Part shown: in pieces, positions 41,785 through 56,745 of the stretch
How the letters are laid out: each line of letters opens with the position of its first letter
Numbering within the stretch: the first letter of the stretch is position 1
NCBI GenBank assembly: GCA_022820625.1
Contig: JAJEFE010000110.1
Location: forward strand, 30,878 to 94,877
Reading direction: 5' to 3'
Length of the DNA stretch: 64,000 nucleotides
Source of the DNA: Gammaproteobacteria bacterium
GTDB taxonomy: Bacteria > Pseudomonadota > Gammaproteobacteria > Steroidobacterales > Rariloculaceae
Made by a program: the position numbers and the translations under genes
Notes under the pieces: generated by a model
What the model saw: only the letters and a program-made list of their open reading frames with translations
Database searches by the model: none
What the model was told of the DNA's origin: nothing

Positions 41785-44700
41785 ATGACCGCCGACTGCA
41801 TCCGGGTCCGCGGCGCCCGCCAGAACAACCTCAAGGGTCTGGACCTGGACCTGCCGCTCAACGAATTCATCGTCGTCACCGGCGTCAGTGGATCCGGCAA
41901 GTCATCGTTGGCCTTCGACACGGTGTATTCCGAGGGGCAGCGGCGCTACGTGGAGACGTTCTCACCCTACGCCCGGCAGTTCCTGGACCGGATGGACAAG
42001 CCCCGGGTCGACAGCATTGAGGGCATCCCGCCTGCCATCGCCATCGACCAGACCAATCCGGTCAGGACCTCGCGCTCCACCGTGGGCACGATGACGGAGA
42101 TCAACGATCATCTCAAGCTGCTGCTCGCACGCGCTGCCGAACTTCGCTGCCGGCGCTGCGGCCAGCGAGTTCGCAAGGACGAACCCGAAGCGATATTCCG
42201 GAAGCTCGGGCGCGCATTCGGCAATCAGGGGCCACGAATTGCGATCAATTTCACCGTGTCGATTCCGGAAAACTTCTCCCGGGACGAGATCGAGAGATAC
42301 CTGGCGGCGCAGGGCTACACGCGCATCCACGCCACAAGTGCGCGGCACATTGAAGTCGTCCAGGACCGCGTTCGCTACGGCGAAACGAACCGGGCGCGAA
42401 TCGTGGAGGCATTGGAACTTGCCCTGGAGCGCGGTCGCGGGCGAGTCGCTGTCAGGGACCTGGAGCAGGACGGAGAAAGTTTTCGTTTCTCCTCATTGCT
42501 GCATTGCGCCCCGTGCGACATTCACTACAGCGAGCCCACGCCCAACAGCTTTTCCTTCAATTCGCCCCTTGGCGCATGCGCGGAGTGCCGCGGTTTCGGA
42601 CGCACCATGGGAATCGATCACCGGTTGGTGGTTCCCGACGAAAGCAAGACCCTGGCCCAGGGAGCCATCCGGCCACTGCAGAGCAAGAGCTACCTGAAGC
42701 GTCACCGGAAGCTGCTGGAATTGGCCGCGGCCAGAGATGTTCCGGTGGATGTTCCATGGCGTGACCTGACGGCAGAGCAGCACGAATGGATCTGGCAGGG
42801 CGACAGGCCCCGGCGCAGGGGCGCCTGGTACGGTCTCGACCGCTTCTTTGCCTGGCTCGAGCGGCGCAGCTACCGGATGCATATCCGAGTGTTGCTGTCC
42901 AAGTACCGTTCATACGATCGTTGCAAGTCGTGCGGTGGGTCCCGGTTGCAACCGGACGCATTGTTATGGCGGCTGGGCGCCAGGGAAGACGCTGCCGACG
43001 CCTTGGAGCCGAGCCAGCGATTCCGGTATCCCGGCCTGCAAATGCCGCCGGAGGCCTTCGCCGAATTGCCGGGACTGAGCATCCACGACGTCATGCGGCT
43101 GCCCGTGAGTGCAGCCCTGGGTTTCTTCGAGCGCGTCCGCCTGCCGGGCGCCATGGACGAGGCGGGCCGGCTGTTGCTGGACGAAATCCGCGGCCGCCTG
43201 GGATTCCTGTGCGAGGTCGGGCTCGGTTATCTCACCCTGGACCGCCAGTCCCGCACCCTCTCCGGCGGGGAGGTGCAGCGGATCAACCTGACCACGGCGC
43301 TGGGCGCGTCGCTGGTGAACGCGCTGTTCGTGCTCGACGAGCCCAGCATCGGTCTGCACGCGAGGGACATGAACCGTGTGATCGGTGTTCTGCGGCGCCT
43401 GCGCGAGGCCGGCAACACGCTGATCGTGGTCGAACACGATCCCCAGGTCATGCTCGCGGCGGATCGAATTCTCGATCTGGGCCCGGGACCCGGAGCCGCG
43501 GGCGGGGAAGTGGTGTTCTACGGAGGGCCCGATGACCTCAGGCATGCCGAACACTCCCTGACTGCCCGGTATCTGCGCGGCGAACGGCGGCTCAGCCGCA
43601 CACCACTGCCGGTGAAGCCCGACGGCCGGTGTCTCGATGTGCTGGCCGCCTCCCAACACAACCTCAGACACATCGACGTAAGCATCCCCCTGGGCAGGCT
43701 GGTCGGCGTCACCGGTGTCAGTGGATCCGGAAAGTCCACACTCGTCGTGGACGTGCTTCACAACGCGCTGACAAGGCTCAAGGGCTCAGGAAGCGTGCCC
43801 GCGGGAACCCACGCCGGAATTCGCGGCCACGAATTCATCGACCACGTCGTGGCGGTGGACCAGGCGCCCATCGGCCGCACCACCCGATCCAACGCCGCCA
43901 GCTTCGTCGGCTCGCTGGATGTGGTGCGCAAGCGGCTCGCGGCACAGCCGCTGGCCCGGGAACGAGGCTACTCGCCCGGCACCTTCAGCTTCAACTCCGG
44001 CAACGGCCGGTGCCCGGACTGTTCCGGCAAGGGTTTCGAGCATGTCGAGATGCAGTTTCTCAGCGACGTGTACCTGCGCTGCGGGGCTTGCGGCGGGAAG
44101 CGGTTCAGGGAGGAAATCCTGGAAGTCAAGTTGCCCTGGCGAGACGGCGCCGGCAGGTCCATGGCGGACATTCTGGAAATGACGGTCGCCGAAGCGGTGG
44201 AGTTCTTTGCGGACGATGCCCCGGTGCTGCGCGGGTTACGTCCGCTGCAGGCGGTCGGCCTGGACTACCTGGCGCTCGGCCAACCGGTACCGACACTTTC
44301 GGGCGGGGAGGCACAGCGGCTCAAACTGGCCGGCCACCTGGCCAGGGCCCGCCGCCGTACCCATGAGCCGACACTCTTCATCTTCGACGAACCCACCACC
44401 GGATTGCACTTCGCCGATGTCGAACAGTTGCTCGGCGCCTTCGACGAACTCATCCGTCAGGGTCACTCCGTCGTGGTCATCGAGCACAACCTGGATCTGA
44501 TCCGATGCTGCGACTGGATCATCGACCTGGGTCCGGAGGGCGGCGACGCCGGCGGGCGGGTGGTGGCCGCCGGCCCGCCGCGCCGCCTGCAGGCATGTAG
44601 GGAGAGCCACACGGGCCAGGCGCTCGCAGCTCTCGCCGGCGCAGGTGGGGAATCCGCCGCGGTGATCGGCGACCTGCGGGAGTCGACCGCATCCGGGGGC

Positions 44701-47436
44701 CGGGACTCGTTGGGAGTACAGGGTGCATCCGGGGTTCGGGACGCACCGAGCGGCCGGCCCGACGGGGCCGTGGAGATCGTTCGAGCGCGCGAGCACAATC
44801 TGAAGAACATCGACATCCGGTTGCCGCGAAATCGGTTCACTGTCATCACCGGAGTGAGCGGCAGCGGCAAGAGCACGGTCGCCTTCGACATCCTGTTCGC
44901 CGAAGGGCAGCGCCGCTACCTGGAATCCCTCAACGCCTACGCGCGCCAGTTCGTCCAGCCGGCCGGCCGCGCGGACGTGGATGCGGTTTTCGGCATACCC
45001 CCGACGGTGGCGATCGAACAGCGCACCAGCCGGGGTGGCCGCAAGAGCACAGTCGCCACCCTGACGGAGATTCATCACTTTCTGCGCCTGCTGTTCGTCA
45101 AGCTCGGGGTGCAATACTGCCCTGATTGCCGCGTTCCCATCGATGCCCAGAGCCCCACCGCGATCCTCGGACAATTGCTGTCCCGGTACCGGGGCCGTCG
45201 AGTCGAGTTGCTCAGCCCGATGGTCATCGCGCGAAAGGGCTACTACACAGATCTGGCAAAGTGGGCCGCAGGCAAGGGATTCGACTACTTGCGCGTCGAC
45301 GGCGAGAAGCTGCCCACGGCCTCCTGGCCGCGGCTCGACCGCTTCAGGGAACACGACATCGAGTTGCCCATTGGCGACCTCGCCGTCGTACCCGAGGCAG
45401 AGCGGACAATGGAGGCCTTGCTCTCGCAAGCGTTGGGTTTCGGTGGCGGCAGGGTAGCAGTGCTCGACATCGATGGGCCGAATGAGCCGGATGGGCCGGC
45501 TGAGCTGGATGGGCCGAACGAGCCGGTGTTGTTCTCGGTCCGCCGCGCATGTCCCAGGTGCAGCCGCAGCTTTCCGGAACTGGATCCCAGGATGTTTTCC
45601 TTCAACTCCCGGCATGGATGGTGCGGCCGCTGCCGGGGCGCCGGTATTGAATTGAGGGACGACAGGTGGAAAGACCCAAAGGAGGACGTGCAGAGCGAAC
45701 TGGCGGACCTGGAAGGCGATCGCGGCCGGACGGTTACGGCCAATGGCGAGGGTGAGGGGCAGGTCTGCACGGCCTGCGCGGGCGCCCGGCTGTGTCCGCA
45801 GTCGCTTTCGGTCAGTTTCAAGGACAGGAATATTGCCGAGTACTCGAATCTGCCGGTGTCTCAAGCGCTGGCGGTCTTCAATGGACTGAAACTTGAAGGC
45901 CGGGAAGCCCGTATCGCCGCAGATGCGCTGGAGGAACTCAAGGGCCGCCTCAAACTCCTGGCGTTTCTCGGGCTCGACTACCTTTCGCTGGATCGTGCCG
46001 CGCCCACGCTCAGCGGCGGCGAGGTGCAGCGGATCCGCCTGGCGGCGCAACTGGGCTCCAACCTGCGAGGCGTCTGCTACATCCTCGATGAGCCCACCAT
46101 CGGTCTGCATCCCCGGGACAATGGCCTGCTGCTTGCCACCCTTGAGCGGCTTCGGGCGAAGGGCAATACGGTGGTGGTGGTCGAGCACGACGAGGCCACG
46201 ATCCGGCGTGCGGAACATCTCATCGACCTGGGTCCCGGCGCCGGGGTGGGCGGAGGCGAGGTGGTGGCTTCGGGCGATCTGGACGAGGTTCTGCGATCAA
46301 CCCGTTCGATGACCGCAAGAATGCTTGCCAACCCCCTTCCGCACACCATGACCCGCCGCGCGGTCAACAGCGAGACCAAGTGGCTGAACGTCGTCGGCGC
46401 CAGGCGGCACAACCTCAAGGCCGTGGACCTGAAGCTGCCGCTGGGTGCGCTGACCTGCGTAACAGGTGTCAGCGGCAGCGGCAAGAGCACCCTCGTGCGC
46501 GAGGTGCTGTACGAAAGTATCAAGTCATGCCTGTCGCGTCGGAAGGGCGCCTTGCAGTGCTGCGACGCGCTGGAAGGCTGGGAGGCGCTGGGGCGGGCGC
46601 TGGAAGTCGATCAAACCCCGATCGGCAAGACACCCCGTTCCTGTCCGGCAACCTACATCGGCATTTGGGGCGAGATCCGCCGGCTCTTTTCCATGACCCC
46701 GGAGGCACGCATCAGGGGCTACGGACCAGGCCGATTCTCCTTCAATCTGGCCGGCGGCCGCTGCGACTACTGCGACGGGCAGGGGGTGAAAAAGATCGCC
46801 ATGAACTTCCTGCCCGATGTGCGCATCCGTTGCGAGCGTTGCGGAGGAGGCCGCTTCAACAGCGAAACTCTGGAAGTCAAATTCAGGGACACGACCGTCG
46901 CCGAGGTCCTGGCCATGAGCATCGATGAAGCCCTGCCGTTCTTCGCGGCGCACCCGAAACTGCACTACACGCTGAAATTGCTGCGGGACGTGGGGCTGGG
47001 CTATCTCGCCCTGGGTCAGCAAAGCCCGACCCTGTCCGGCGGGGAAGCGCAGCGGATCAAGCTCGTCGCCGAACTCGCCAAGTCCCGGCCAAGGATCGAG
47101 CATATGGGCGCAACACGGCGGCAGACGCTATACGTGCTTGATGAACCCACCATCGGACTGCACATGGCCGATGTCGGCAAACTGGTCGACGTGCTCCACC
47201 GACTGGTGGACGCCGGCAACACGGTGGTGGTGATCGAGCACAATCTTGACCTGATCGCGGAAGCTGATTGGGTCGTGGACCTGGGGCCCGAGGGCGGCGA
47301 CAAGGGCGGTCAAATCGTCGCAGCGGGGCCGCCTGGCCGCCTTCTTGAGGGACGGGTGCGCTCGCATACGATCACGGCGTTGAGTGAAATGATGTCTGAG
47401 CGGGAGGAGGGGCCTACGCCCGAAAGTCAATTATAG
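41785..47436 (+). CDS. uvrA: Tandem-fused UvrA (double-length excinuclease ABC subunit A)
   Basis: At 1883 residues the protein contains two UvrA units in one chain. Four Walker A motifs (GVSGSGKS) lie near residues 33, 644, 1023 and 1561. Four signatures LSGGE(V/A)QR lie near 491, 838, 1409 and 1749, each followed by DEP-(S/T)-(I/T)GLH. Both units keep the two zinc modules (CAPC...CAEC and CPDC...CGAC; CPRC...CGRC and CDYC...CERC) and a UvrB-binding insert. The second unit is about 70 residues shorter. A UvrA dimer recognises damaged DNA, so the fusion may be an obligate pseudo-dimer. No frameshift or stop is visible. A Pro/Glu/Asp-rich repeat insert (about 1230-1250) lies in the second unit. 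Confidence 0.93.
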   Translation: MTADCIRVRGARQNNLKGLDLDLPLNEFIVVTGVSGSGKSSLAFDTVYSEGQRRYVETFSPYARQFLDRMDKPRVDSIEGIPPAIAIDQTNPVRTSRSTVGTMTEINDHLKLLLARAAELRCRRCGQRVRKDEPEAIFRKLGRAFGNQGPRIAINFTVSIPENFSRDEIERYLAAQGYTRIHATSARHIEVVQDRVRYGETNRARIVEALELALERGRGRVAVRDLEQDGESFRFSSLLHCAPCDIHYSEPTPNSFSFNSPLGACAECRGFGRTMGIDHRLVVPDESKTLAQGAIRPLQSKSYLKRHRKLLELAAARDVPVDVPWRDLTAEQHEWIWQGDRPRRRGAWYGLDRFFAWLERRSYRMHIRVLLSKYRSYDRCKSCGGSRLQPDALLWRLGAREDAADALEPSQRFRYPGLQMPPEAFAELPGLSIHDVMRLPVSAALGFFERVRLPGAMDEAGRLLLDEIRGRLGFLCEVGLGYLTLDRQSRTLSGGEVQRINLTTALGASLVNALFVLDEPSIGLHARDMNRVIGVLRRLREAGNTLIVVEHDPQVMLAADRILDLGPGPGAAGGEVVFYGGPDDLRHAEHSLTARYLRGERRLSRTPLPVKPDGRCLDVLAASQHNLRHIDVSIPLGRLVGVTGVSGSGKSTLVVDVLHNALTRLKGSGSVPAGTHAGIRGHEFIDHVVAVDQAPIGRTTRSNAASFVGSLDVVRKRLAAQPLARERGYSPGTFSFNSGNGRCPDCSGKGFEHVEMQFLSDVYLRCGACGGKRFREEILEVKLPWRDGAGRSMADILEMTVAEAVEFFADDAPVLRGLRPLQAVGLDYLALGQPVPTLSGGEAQRLKLAGHLARARRRTHEPTLFIFDEPTTGLHFADVEQLLGAFDELIRQGHSVVVIEHNLDLIRCCDWIIDLGPEGGDAGGRVVAAGPPRRLQACRESHTGQALAALAGAGGESAAVIGDLRESTASGGRDSLGVQGASGVRDAPSGRPDGAVEIVRAREHNLKNIDIRLPRNRFTVITGVSGSGKSTVAFDILFAEGQRRYLESLNAYARQFVQPAGRADVDAVFGIPPTVAIEQRTSRGGRKSTVATLTEIHHFLRLLFVKLGVQYCPDCRVPIDAQSPTAILGQLLSRYRGRRVELLSPMVIARKGYYTDLAKWAAGKGFDYLRVDGEKLPTASWPRLDRFREHDIELPIGDLAVVPEAERTMEALLSQALGFGGGRVAVLDIDGPNEPDGPAELDGPNEPVLFSVRRACPRCSRSFPELDPRMFSFNSRHGWCGRCRGAGIELRDDRWKDPKEDVQSELADLEGDRGRTVTANGEGEGQVCTACAGARLCPQSLSVSFKDRNIAEYSNLPVSQALAVFNGLKLEGREARIAADALEELKGRLKLLAFLGLDYLSLDRAAPTLSGGEVQRIRLAAQLGSNLRGVCYILDEPTIGLHPRDNGLLLATLERLRAKGNTVVVVEHDEATIRRAEHLIDLGPGAGVGGGEVVASGDLDEVLRSTRSMTARMLANPLPHTMTRRAVNSETKWLNVVGARRHNLKAVDLKLPLGALTCVTGVSGSGKSTLVREVLYESIKSCLSRRKGALQCCDALEGWEALGRALEVDQTPIGKTPRSCPATYIGIWGEIRRLFSMTPEARIRGYGPGRFSFNLAGGRCDYCDGQGVKKIAMNFLPDVRIRCERCGGGRFNSETLEVKFRDTTVAEVLAMSIDEALPFFAAHPKLHYTLKLLRDVGLGYLALGQQSPTLSGGEAQRIKLVAELAKSRPRIEHMGATRRQTLYVLDEPTIGLHMADVGKLVDVLHRLVDAGNTVVVIEHNLDLIAEADWVVDLGPEGGDKGGQIVAAGPPGRLLEGRVRSHTITALSEMMSEREEGPTPESQL

Positions 47437-48594
47437 CGCGGACAGTTCGAGAGCCATCTCCCGGAGTCCGATGGCTTCGACACCGTTTCTCAGGGGGTAG
47501 CGCTCGTCACCGGAGTAGACCACGAACGTCCGGTCAGGATCGAGGTCTTCGATGGCTGTCCAAAGTCCCCTGTCGGTTTTGGGTGCAAGTCCTCTCTTGA
47601 ACTCGATGGCCCATAACCGGTTCCTCGGTAGTTCCAGGATCAGGTCGACTTCGACGCCTGTCGCTGTCCGATAAAAGCTCGCCCGGGTTCGATCCGGAGC
47701 GGCTCGAATGAGGGTTTCCAGTGCGAAGCCCTCCCAGCTCATACCCGCAACGGGGTGGCCGAGCACGCTTTCTTCATCGTCCAGCCGGAGCAGTGTGTGT
47801 ACGATGCCGCTGTCGCGAACATACACCTTGGGTGACTTGACCAGGCGTTTGCGCACGTTGGCGTGAAACGGTGGCAGCCGACGCACCAGCAGGAGATCGA
47901 CCATCAGGTCCAGATACTTGGCGATCGTCTTTCCGTCCACGGCCAGGCTCCCGGCGAGGCTCGCCGCGTTAAGCAGGCCGCCTTGGCCATGGGCAAGCAT
48001 CGTCCAGAACCGACGTAAGGTTTCAGCGGGGATACGGGGCCCGAGGGCCGGAACATCGCGCTCCAGGTATGTGCGGATGAACTGTTCTCGCCAGACGGCG
48101 CTGGCCTCGTCGCCCTCCGCCAGAAAGGCGCGAGGAAAGCCGCCCCTTGTCCACAGCCGATCGTGATCGTCCGGGCCGACCTCTCGAACATCAAGGGACG
48201 ACAACTCGATATGGGCAATTCGACCCGCCAGACTTTCGCCGGATTGCCGAAGCAATTCCAGAGACGCGGAACCCAGCAACAGGAATTGCCCGGCCTGTTC
48301 CCCTTGCTGGATTCGTTCGTCGATGACGCCTCGCAGGACTTGAAATAATCCCGGAGCACGCTGGACCTCGTCCAGTACGATCAATCGGTCCCGCCTTGCC
48401 TGCAGGTAGCCTCGAGCGTCTGCCAACTTCTCCAGATCCGCCGGATTTTCGAGATCGAGATACAGATCGTTCGCATCGTGTGCGATGGCTTGTGCCAACG
48501 TGGTCTTGCCGACTTGGCGAGGTCCAAGAAGCCCAACTGCGGGAAACGTCCGCAAGAGCCGTCTTAATCTGCTTTCCAGATATCGCGGGATCAT
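47431..48594 (-). CDS. AAA+ ATPase with DUF4143 domain
   Basis: The 387-residue protein has Walker A GPRQVGKTTLA (about 24-34), Walker B LIVLDEVQ and the arginine sensor region LLGSASLELL. A C-terminal DUF4143 domain follows, with KVYVRDSGIVHTLL, SWEGFALETLI and VEVDLILELP (nuclease-like E-x-D core). Such ATPases are widespread and patchily distributed, and their role is unresolved. The start codon directly abuts a large palindrome at 48595-48631. The 3' end overlaps uvrA by six bases in convergent orientation. Confidence 0.88.
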   Translation of the reverse strand: MIPRYLESRLRRLLRTFPAVGLLGPRQVGKTTLAQAIAHDANDLYLDLENPADLEKLADARGYLQARRDRLIVLDEVQRAPGLFQVLRGVIDERIQQGEQAGQFLLLGSASLELLRQSGESLAGRIAHIELSSLDVREVGPDDHDRLWTRGGFPRAFLAEGDEASAVWREQFIRTYLERDVPALGPRIPAETLRRFWTMLAHGQGGLLNAASLAGSLAVDGKTIAKYLDLMVDLLLVRRLPPFHANVRKRLVKSPKVYVRDSGIVHTLLRLDDEESVLGHPVAGMSWEGFALETLIRAAPDRTRASFYRTATGVEVDLILELPRNRLWAIEFKRGLAPKTDRGLWTAIEDLDPDRTFVVYSGDERYPLRNGVEAIGLREMALELSAL

Positions 48595-48655
48595 CCTTGC
48601 AATTATGGACTTATAGTCCAGTTTTGCAAGGTTAAATCCATTGGATTGACAATCC
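48595..48655. promoter_or_regulatory. Nested palindrome abutting the DUF4143 ATPase start
   Basis: The arms are CCTTGCAA (48595-48602) with TTGCAAGG (48624-48631), and inside them TGGACT (48606-48611) with AGTCCA (48615-48620). All are separated by 3-base spacers and centred on 48613. The pattern goes on with AATCC, GGATT, AATCC at 48635, 48643 and 48651, again with 3-base spacers. In the ATPase mRNA the outer arm contains the AAGG next to the AUG, so a hairpin would hide it. Confidence 0.7.
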
Positions 48656-48672
48656 GAGCTGAGCTCCGGAAC

Positions 48673-53012
<4,340 letters not shown>

Positions 53013-53020
53013 GACTGACC

Positions 53021-54301
53021 TCACTGTGCGCCGGCCGGGGACAGGACGGGAACCCCGGTGAGGCGCTCGATCTCGACGACGAGTCCGTGGGCATCGATGC
53101 TGGTTTCAAGCAGTTCGTTACGAGCCTGCAGCAGTTCCGACTGCACCGTGCTCATTTCGAAGTAGCTGGTGCGTCCCAGTTCCCAGGCCCTGCGGGTATC
53201 CGCCAGTGCGCTTTCCAGCAGCGGAATCATGCGGTCGCGCAGGGTCGCCGCGACGTCCACATCGTGGAGGAGTTCCTGGTACAGGACGAACAGGGCAGTC
53301 TCGATGCGCACGCGGGTTGCCCGTGCGTCCCCCGACGCCCGGGCCATGTCGGCGAATGTCTCGGCGATGCGTCCCAGGTAGCGGTCCCGCGTTCCGAACG
53401 GCACGGTGATCTCTCCGACCAGCGCGAGGTCGTCGGTTGCCTCGAAGCGGCGAACGCCGGCGCGCAGTTGCCAGTCAGGCCGGCTGCGCGCCTGCGCTAC
53501 ATGCAGTTCGGCTTCCGCCAGCCGGCGCTGGGACATGAAGAACGCGATATCGGGATTGCGGTCCACCCGTGACTGCAGCGTTTCCAACGGCTCCACGGCC
53601 GGAAGCGCCTGGACATCTCCCAGGGCCCGGCCGAAGTCCGGCTGCGTTTCGCCCCACTGCTCGCTAAGGCGGTGATTGGCCGAGACGAGTTCGTGTTCGT
53701 AGTCCTCTTCCAGCAGTTGGGCCCGCACCAATCCGGCTTCGGCACGCGACAGTTCGGCCTGTGTCGCGCCACCCGCCGCAACGCGGGCGCGAACCGCCTC
53801 GACGGCCTGCTCGGCCAGGCGAATCGCCTCGGCGGCATTGACCAGGCGCGCCTGAAGGGCCAGGCAGGAAAGAAAACGCCGGGCGGTTTCGGCCGCGGTG
53901 TCCAGTTGCATGACCTGCGCTTCGACTTCGTGCAGCGAAACGTCGGCCAGGGCGGCATCGATCTGACGAAGGCGGATGCCGCGCTCCAGGATCCAGATGA
54001 TGGACAATGTGGTTTCCGCACTTGTCACGCCACGAAAGTCGTCCGTTCCCAGTGCATCGTTTATGGCCAGATCAAGCACCGGTGTTGGGCCGATATTGGC
54101 CTGCTGAACCCGGCTCAGGGCCGCATCGATCTGATAGCCGTTCGCGGCCAGCGCCGGATTGGCGTCCAGGGTCCGGGCCAGCGCCTCATCCAGCGCTATG
54201 GATGGTAACGTTTGCGGCAGGGTGGTCTGTGCGGCCGCGATGGCAGCAACAAGCCAGAGTGCGGGGCACGCCCAAAATTTACGTGCGAATCGATCCAGCA
54301 T
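53021..54301 (-). CDS. czcC: TolC-family outer-membrane efflux channel (CzcC-like)
   Basis: The 426-residue protein has a signal peptide (ALWLVAAIAAAQ). Two repeats of long coiled helices and strands follow, for example LDEALARTLDANPALAANGYQIDAA and FMSQRRLAEAELHVAQARSRPDWQLRAG, the hallmark of the TolC/outer-membrane efflux family. ATG 54301 is preferred because GGGAG lies upstream; the ATG at 54322 would add seven residues. It precedes the adaptor gene by only eight bases and follows the His-rich gene by 53. Confidence 0.9.
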   Translation of the reverse strand: MLDRFARKFWACPALWLVAAIAAAQTTLPQTLPSIALDEALARTLDANPALAANGYQIDAALSRVQQANIGPTPVLDLAINDALGTDDFRGVTSAETTLSIIWILERGIRLRQIDAALADVSLHEVEAQVMQLDTAAETARRFLSCLALQARLVNAAEAIRLAEQAVEAVRARVAAGGATQAELSRAEAGLVRAQLLEEDYEHELVSANHRLSEQWGETQPDFGRALGDVQALPAVEPLETLQSRVDRNPDIAFFMSQRRLAEAELHVAQARSRPDWQLRAGVRRFEATDDLALVGEITVPFGTRDRYLGRIAETFADMARASGDARATRVRIETALFVLYQELLHDVDVAATLRDRMIPLLESALADTRRAWELGRTSYFEMSTVQSELLQARNELLETSIDAHGLVVEIERLTGVPVLSPAGAQ

Positions 54302-54354
54302 CGAAGGATCTCCCAATTGCATGCAAGCTCACGCGCCACTGGCGCGCGAAGGAA

Positions 54355-54786
54355 TCAAGCGATATGCAGACTGGGAGCGTAGGGAGGGGCGCGCAGCGGT
54401 GGCCGCCAGCGCGACTTGCGGGTTACCGGCCGCGGCTCGAGGCGTGCCGGCCTAACCTGTTCGACCCGAACCAGGTCAACCAGCAGCCCCTGATGCAGGG
54501 TTAGATCGAAATCCGCGAGAGTCGACTTGCCGCCGCGCATCTCTGCCACGGAGATGTCGTTGTCGCCGGCGTGCTCGCGTTCGCCCGGATGCTCATGCTC
54601 AGGCGTGTCCGGATGGTGCACGTGCGTGTCGTCACCGTGGCTGTGCAGCCCCTGGGCGTGAAGATGGACGCCCCGCGGATCGCCGACATGGCCGTCGGCG
54701 TCCACGTGCATGTGCAGGCCGCCGAGTTGAACGGCAAGGAGGCTCACGCATGCTGCGGCCGGCGCCGCGTATCTCAAATGGCGCAT
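54355..54786 (-). CDS. His-rich exported metal-binding protein at the head of the efflux operon
   Basis: The 143-residue product has an N-terminal hydrophobic signal-like segment (AAPAAACVSLLAVQLGG). Residues 25-75 then contain more than a dozen histidines in HMHVD, HLHAQGLHSHGDD, HVHHPD and EHEHPGEREH runs. The rest is a modest C-terminal domain (FDLTLHQGLLVDLVRVEQV) with a basic tail. It is the first gene of the RND operon and in position resembles CzcI/His-rich accessory proteins. It probably buffers or senses Zn, Co or Ni in the periplasm. No ribosome site is obvious at the ATG. Confidence 0.72.
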   Translation of the reverse strand: MRHLRYAAPAAACVSLLAVQLGGLHMHVDADGHVGDPRGVHLHAQGLHSHGDDTHVHHPDTPEHEHPGEREHAGDNDISVAEMRGGKSTLADFDLTLHQGLLVDLVRVEQVRPARLEPRPVTRKSRWRPPLRAPPYAPSLHIA

Positions 54787-54892
54787 GGCGAAAATTGTAT
54801 CACCCCTTGTGGTGGCAGGTCCGCGCCGGCGCTGAATCGGTTACGCCGATTGGCCCAATGTGACGATCCGCCGCCGGACGGCGCTGCGGGCG

Positions 54893-55261
54893 TCAAATGC
54901 CCGTCGCGCCACGGGTCAGGACGATGCCGAGTATTGTCATCATCAGCGCGTTGGCGGCGATGAGGATGCCCACGGCAATCAAGAGGGATCGGAAAATTTC
55001 CGCTCGCAAGTCGGAACGAAGCGAATCAATGCGGGCCAGCAACTCAGCATGAACCGAGTCGATCCGGGCGTGCAATTCCGCATGAACCGAGGCGATCCGG
55101 GCGTGCAGCGCCGCGAGTCCGGCCTCGAAGCGTTCCACGGTCACCGTTTGGCTGGCGGATTCGTTCACGACTTCCACAATGGCTTCGGCCTGTTCGGCCT
55201 GGATGCCCGCGCCCTTGAGGCGGCGGGATGCGCCAAGTGTATCAAATGCCGTATCGGACAT
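54893..55261 (-). CDS. Coiled-coil membrane-anchored protein (DUF1640/CCDC90-like)
   Basis: The 122-residue protein has an N-terminal soluble part, then an 11-residue repeat (LHARIASVHAE, LHARIDSVHAE, LLARIDSLRSD) that forms a coiled coil. A C-terminal membrane helix follows (LLIAVGILIAANALMMTILGIVL). This is the layout of DUF1640/CCDC90-like proteins, which assemble into trimers on membranes. It lies upstream of the efflux operon on the same strand but 107 bases away. The function is unknown. Confidence 0.75.
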   Translation of the reverse strand: MSDTAFDTLGASRRLKGAGIQAEQAEAIVEVVNESASQTVTVERFEAGLAALHARIASVHAELHARIDSVHAELLARIDSLRSDLRAEIFRSLLIAVGILIAANALMMTILGIVLTRGATGI

Positions 55262-55396
55262 GTGGGGCTCCCGGTAGACGGTTGGGAATGGGCGGATGCC
55301 TGTAGTTCGACTGCGTGGCCGAGGTTAGCCGCGCATGGCGCAGTGTGGAAGGCTCATTTCCAGCGCAAATGGCCAATAATGTGTGTGCCCGCTCGC

Positions 55397-56509
55397 TCAG
55401 GACCGGAACAGCGAGCGCTGTTCGAAGGATCGGCGGAACAGATCGGTTCTGAGCGCGGGCGGTCGTGAACCTTCGAGGCCGTGCCTCAGGCGGGCCAGCT
55501 TGAAACGTCTGGCGACCAACTCTGCGTAAGGCCCCCGGCCGCGCATCCGGGATCCCCACCCGGCCCGGTAAAGTTTGCCGCCATGCAGGTCCCGAAGCCG
55601 GTTCATCACATGCTCGGCCTTGAGCGGGTAGTGCTCCGCGAGCCATTCGGCGAAGAGATCCTTAACCTCGAACGGCAGCCTCAGCATGATGTAATGCACC
55701 GCCACGGCGCCGGCGTCTGCCGTAGCGGCGACGATATCTTCGATCTCGTTGTCGTTGATGAAGGGGATCACCGGCGCCATCATCACGCCTACCGGTATGC
55801 CGGCGCCGGCCAGTTCGCGCACCATGCGCAGACGGGCCGCCGGAGAGGCTGTGCGCGGTTCCAGGCGGGCCTTCAAGTTGGTGTCCAGCGTCGTGATGCT
55901 GATGGCAACGCTGACCAGCCCATGGACAGCCAGCTCACCGAGCAGGTCGAGGTCGCGCAGAACGAGCTTGCCCTTGGTGGTGATGCTGACCGGGTGGCGG
56001 TATTCCAGCAGCGTCTCCAGCAACCGGCGTGTTACGCGGTGGGTCTTCTCGCCCGGCTGATACGGATCGGTGTTGGTGCCGATGGCCAGGGTCCTGCATT
56101 GGTATCCTGGTGTTTCGAAGGCTTCCCGGAGGCGCTTCACGGGCTCGGTCTTGAAGAATATCTTCGTCTCGAAGTCCAGTCCGGGCGAGAGATCGAGATA
56201 CGCATGGGTCGGCCGCGCGTAGCAGTAGATGCAGCCATGCTCGCAGCCCTTGTAGGGGTTGATCGACTGATCGAAGGGGATGTCGGGGGACTGGTTGGTG
56301 GCGATGATGTTCCTGGTTCGGTCCGGGAAAAATTCGGTGCGCGGGTCGGGTGAGGGGAACGACTCGTCATTCACCGGCTCCCAGCCGTCGTCTTCCGCGA
56401 CGCAGGTTGTCTTGTCGAACCTGCCTGCCGGATTCGACAGCGAACCGCGTCCTTTTAGGAGGCGTCTATCGTTCACGGGGGCACGCACTCCGTACCTGTC
56501 TGCATTCAA
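55397..56509 (-). CDS. PA0069-family radical SAM protein
   Basis: The 370-residue protein carries the radical SAM cluster motif in YKGCEHGCIYCYARPTH (CxxxCxxC) after NQSPDIPFDQSINP. TNTDPYQPGEK and LVSVAISITTLD follow; all are hallmarks of the PA0069/SplB-like subgroup common in proteobacteria. The reaction is not established. It has a promoter-like extended -10 (TGCTATAAT, minus strand, 56574-56579). The long AT-rich leader in front is unusual for this GC-rich window. Confidence 0.9.
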   Translation of the reverse strand: MNADRYGVRAPVNDRRLLKGRGSLSNPAGRFDKTTCVAEDDGWEPVNDESFPSPDPRTEFFPDRTRNIIATNQSPDIPFDQSINPYKGCEHGCIYCYARPTHAYLDLSPGLDFETKIFFKTEPVKRLREAFETPGYQCRTLAIGTNTDPYQPGEKTHRVTRRLLETLLEYRHPVSITTKGKLVLRDLDLLGELAVHGLVSVAISITTLDTNLKARLEPRTASPAARLRMVRELAGAGIPVGVMMAPVIPFINDNEIEDIVAATADAGAVAVHYIMLRLPFEVKDLFAEWLAEHYPLKAEHVMNRLRDLHGGKLYRAGWGSRMRGRGPYAELVARRFKLARLRHGLEGSRPPALRTDLFRRSFEQRSLFRS

Positions 56510-56573
56510 GTTTCAGTTGATATCCCTTTATTATTCAGATAGATGCTCATTTGATACTGGTATTATCAACAGT

Positions 56574-56579
56574 ATTATA
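56574..56579 (-). promoter_or_regulatory. Extended -10 promoter element for the radical SAM gene
   Basis: TGCTATAAT on the minus strand lies about 65 bases before the ATG at 56509, in the most AT-rich intergenic stretch of this part of the window (56510-56614). No -35 match at the usual distance is seen, as expected for an extended -10 promoter. Confidence 0.4.
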
Positions 56580-56745
56580 GCACTGGTGGTTCACTAGGGT
56601 GTGACGCATCGGCCGTGACGCCAGTCTCGGACGAATCGCGCTGGCTGTTGATGAAGGCCCAGGACACCTTTGGAAAAGTTTCAGCGGAAACATTTTCACG
56701 TGGCGACACCATTGCCGTGCCTGCGCCGCCCCGAGACTTGCGGAA

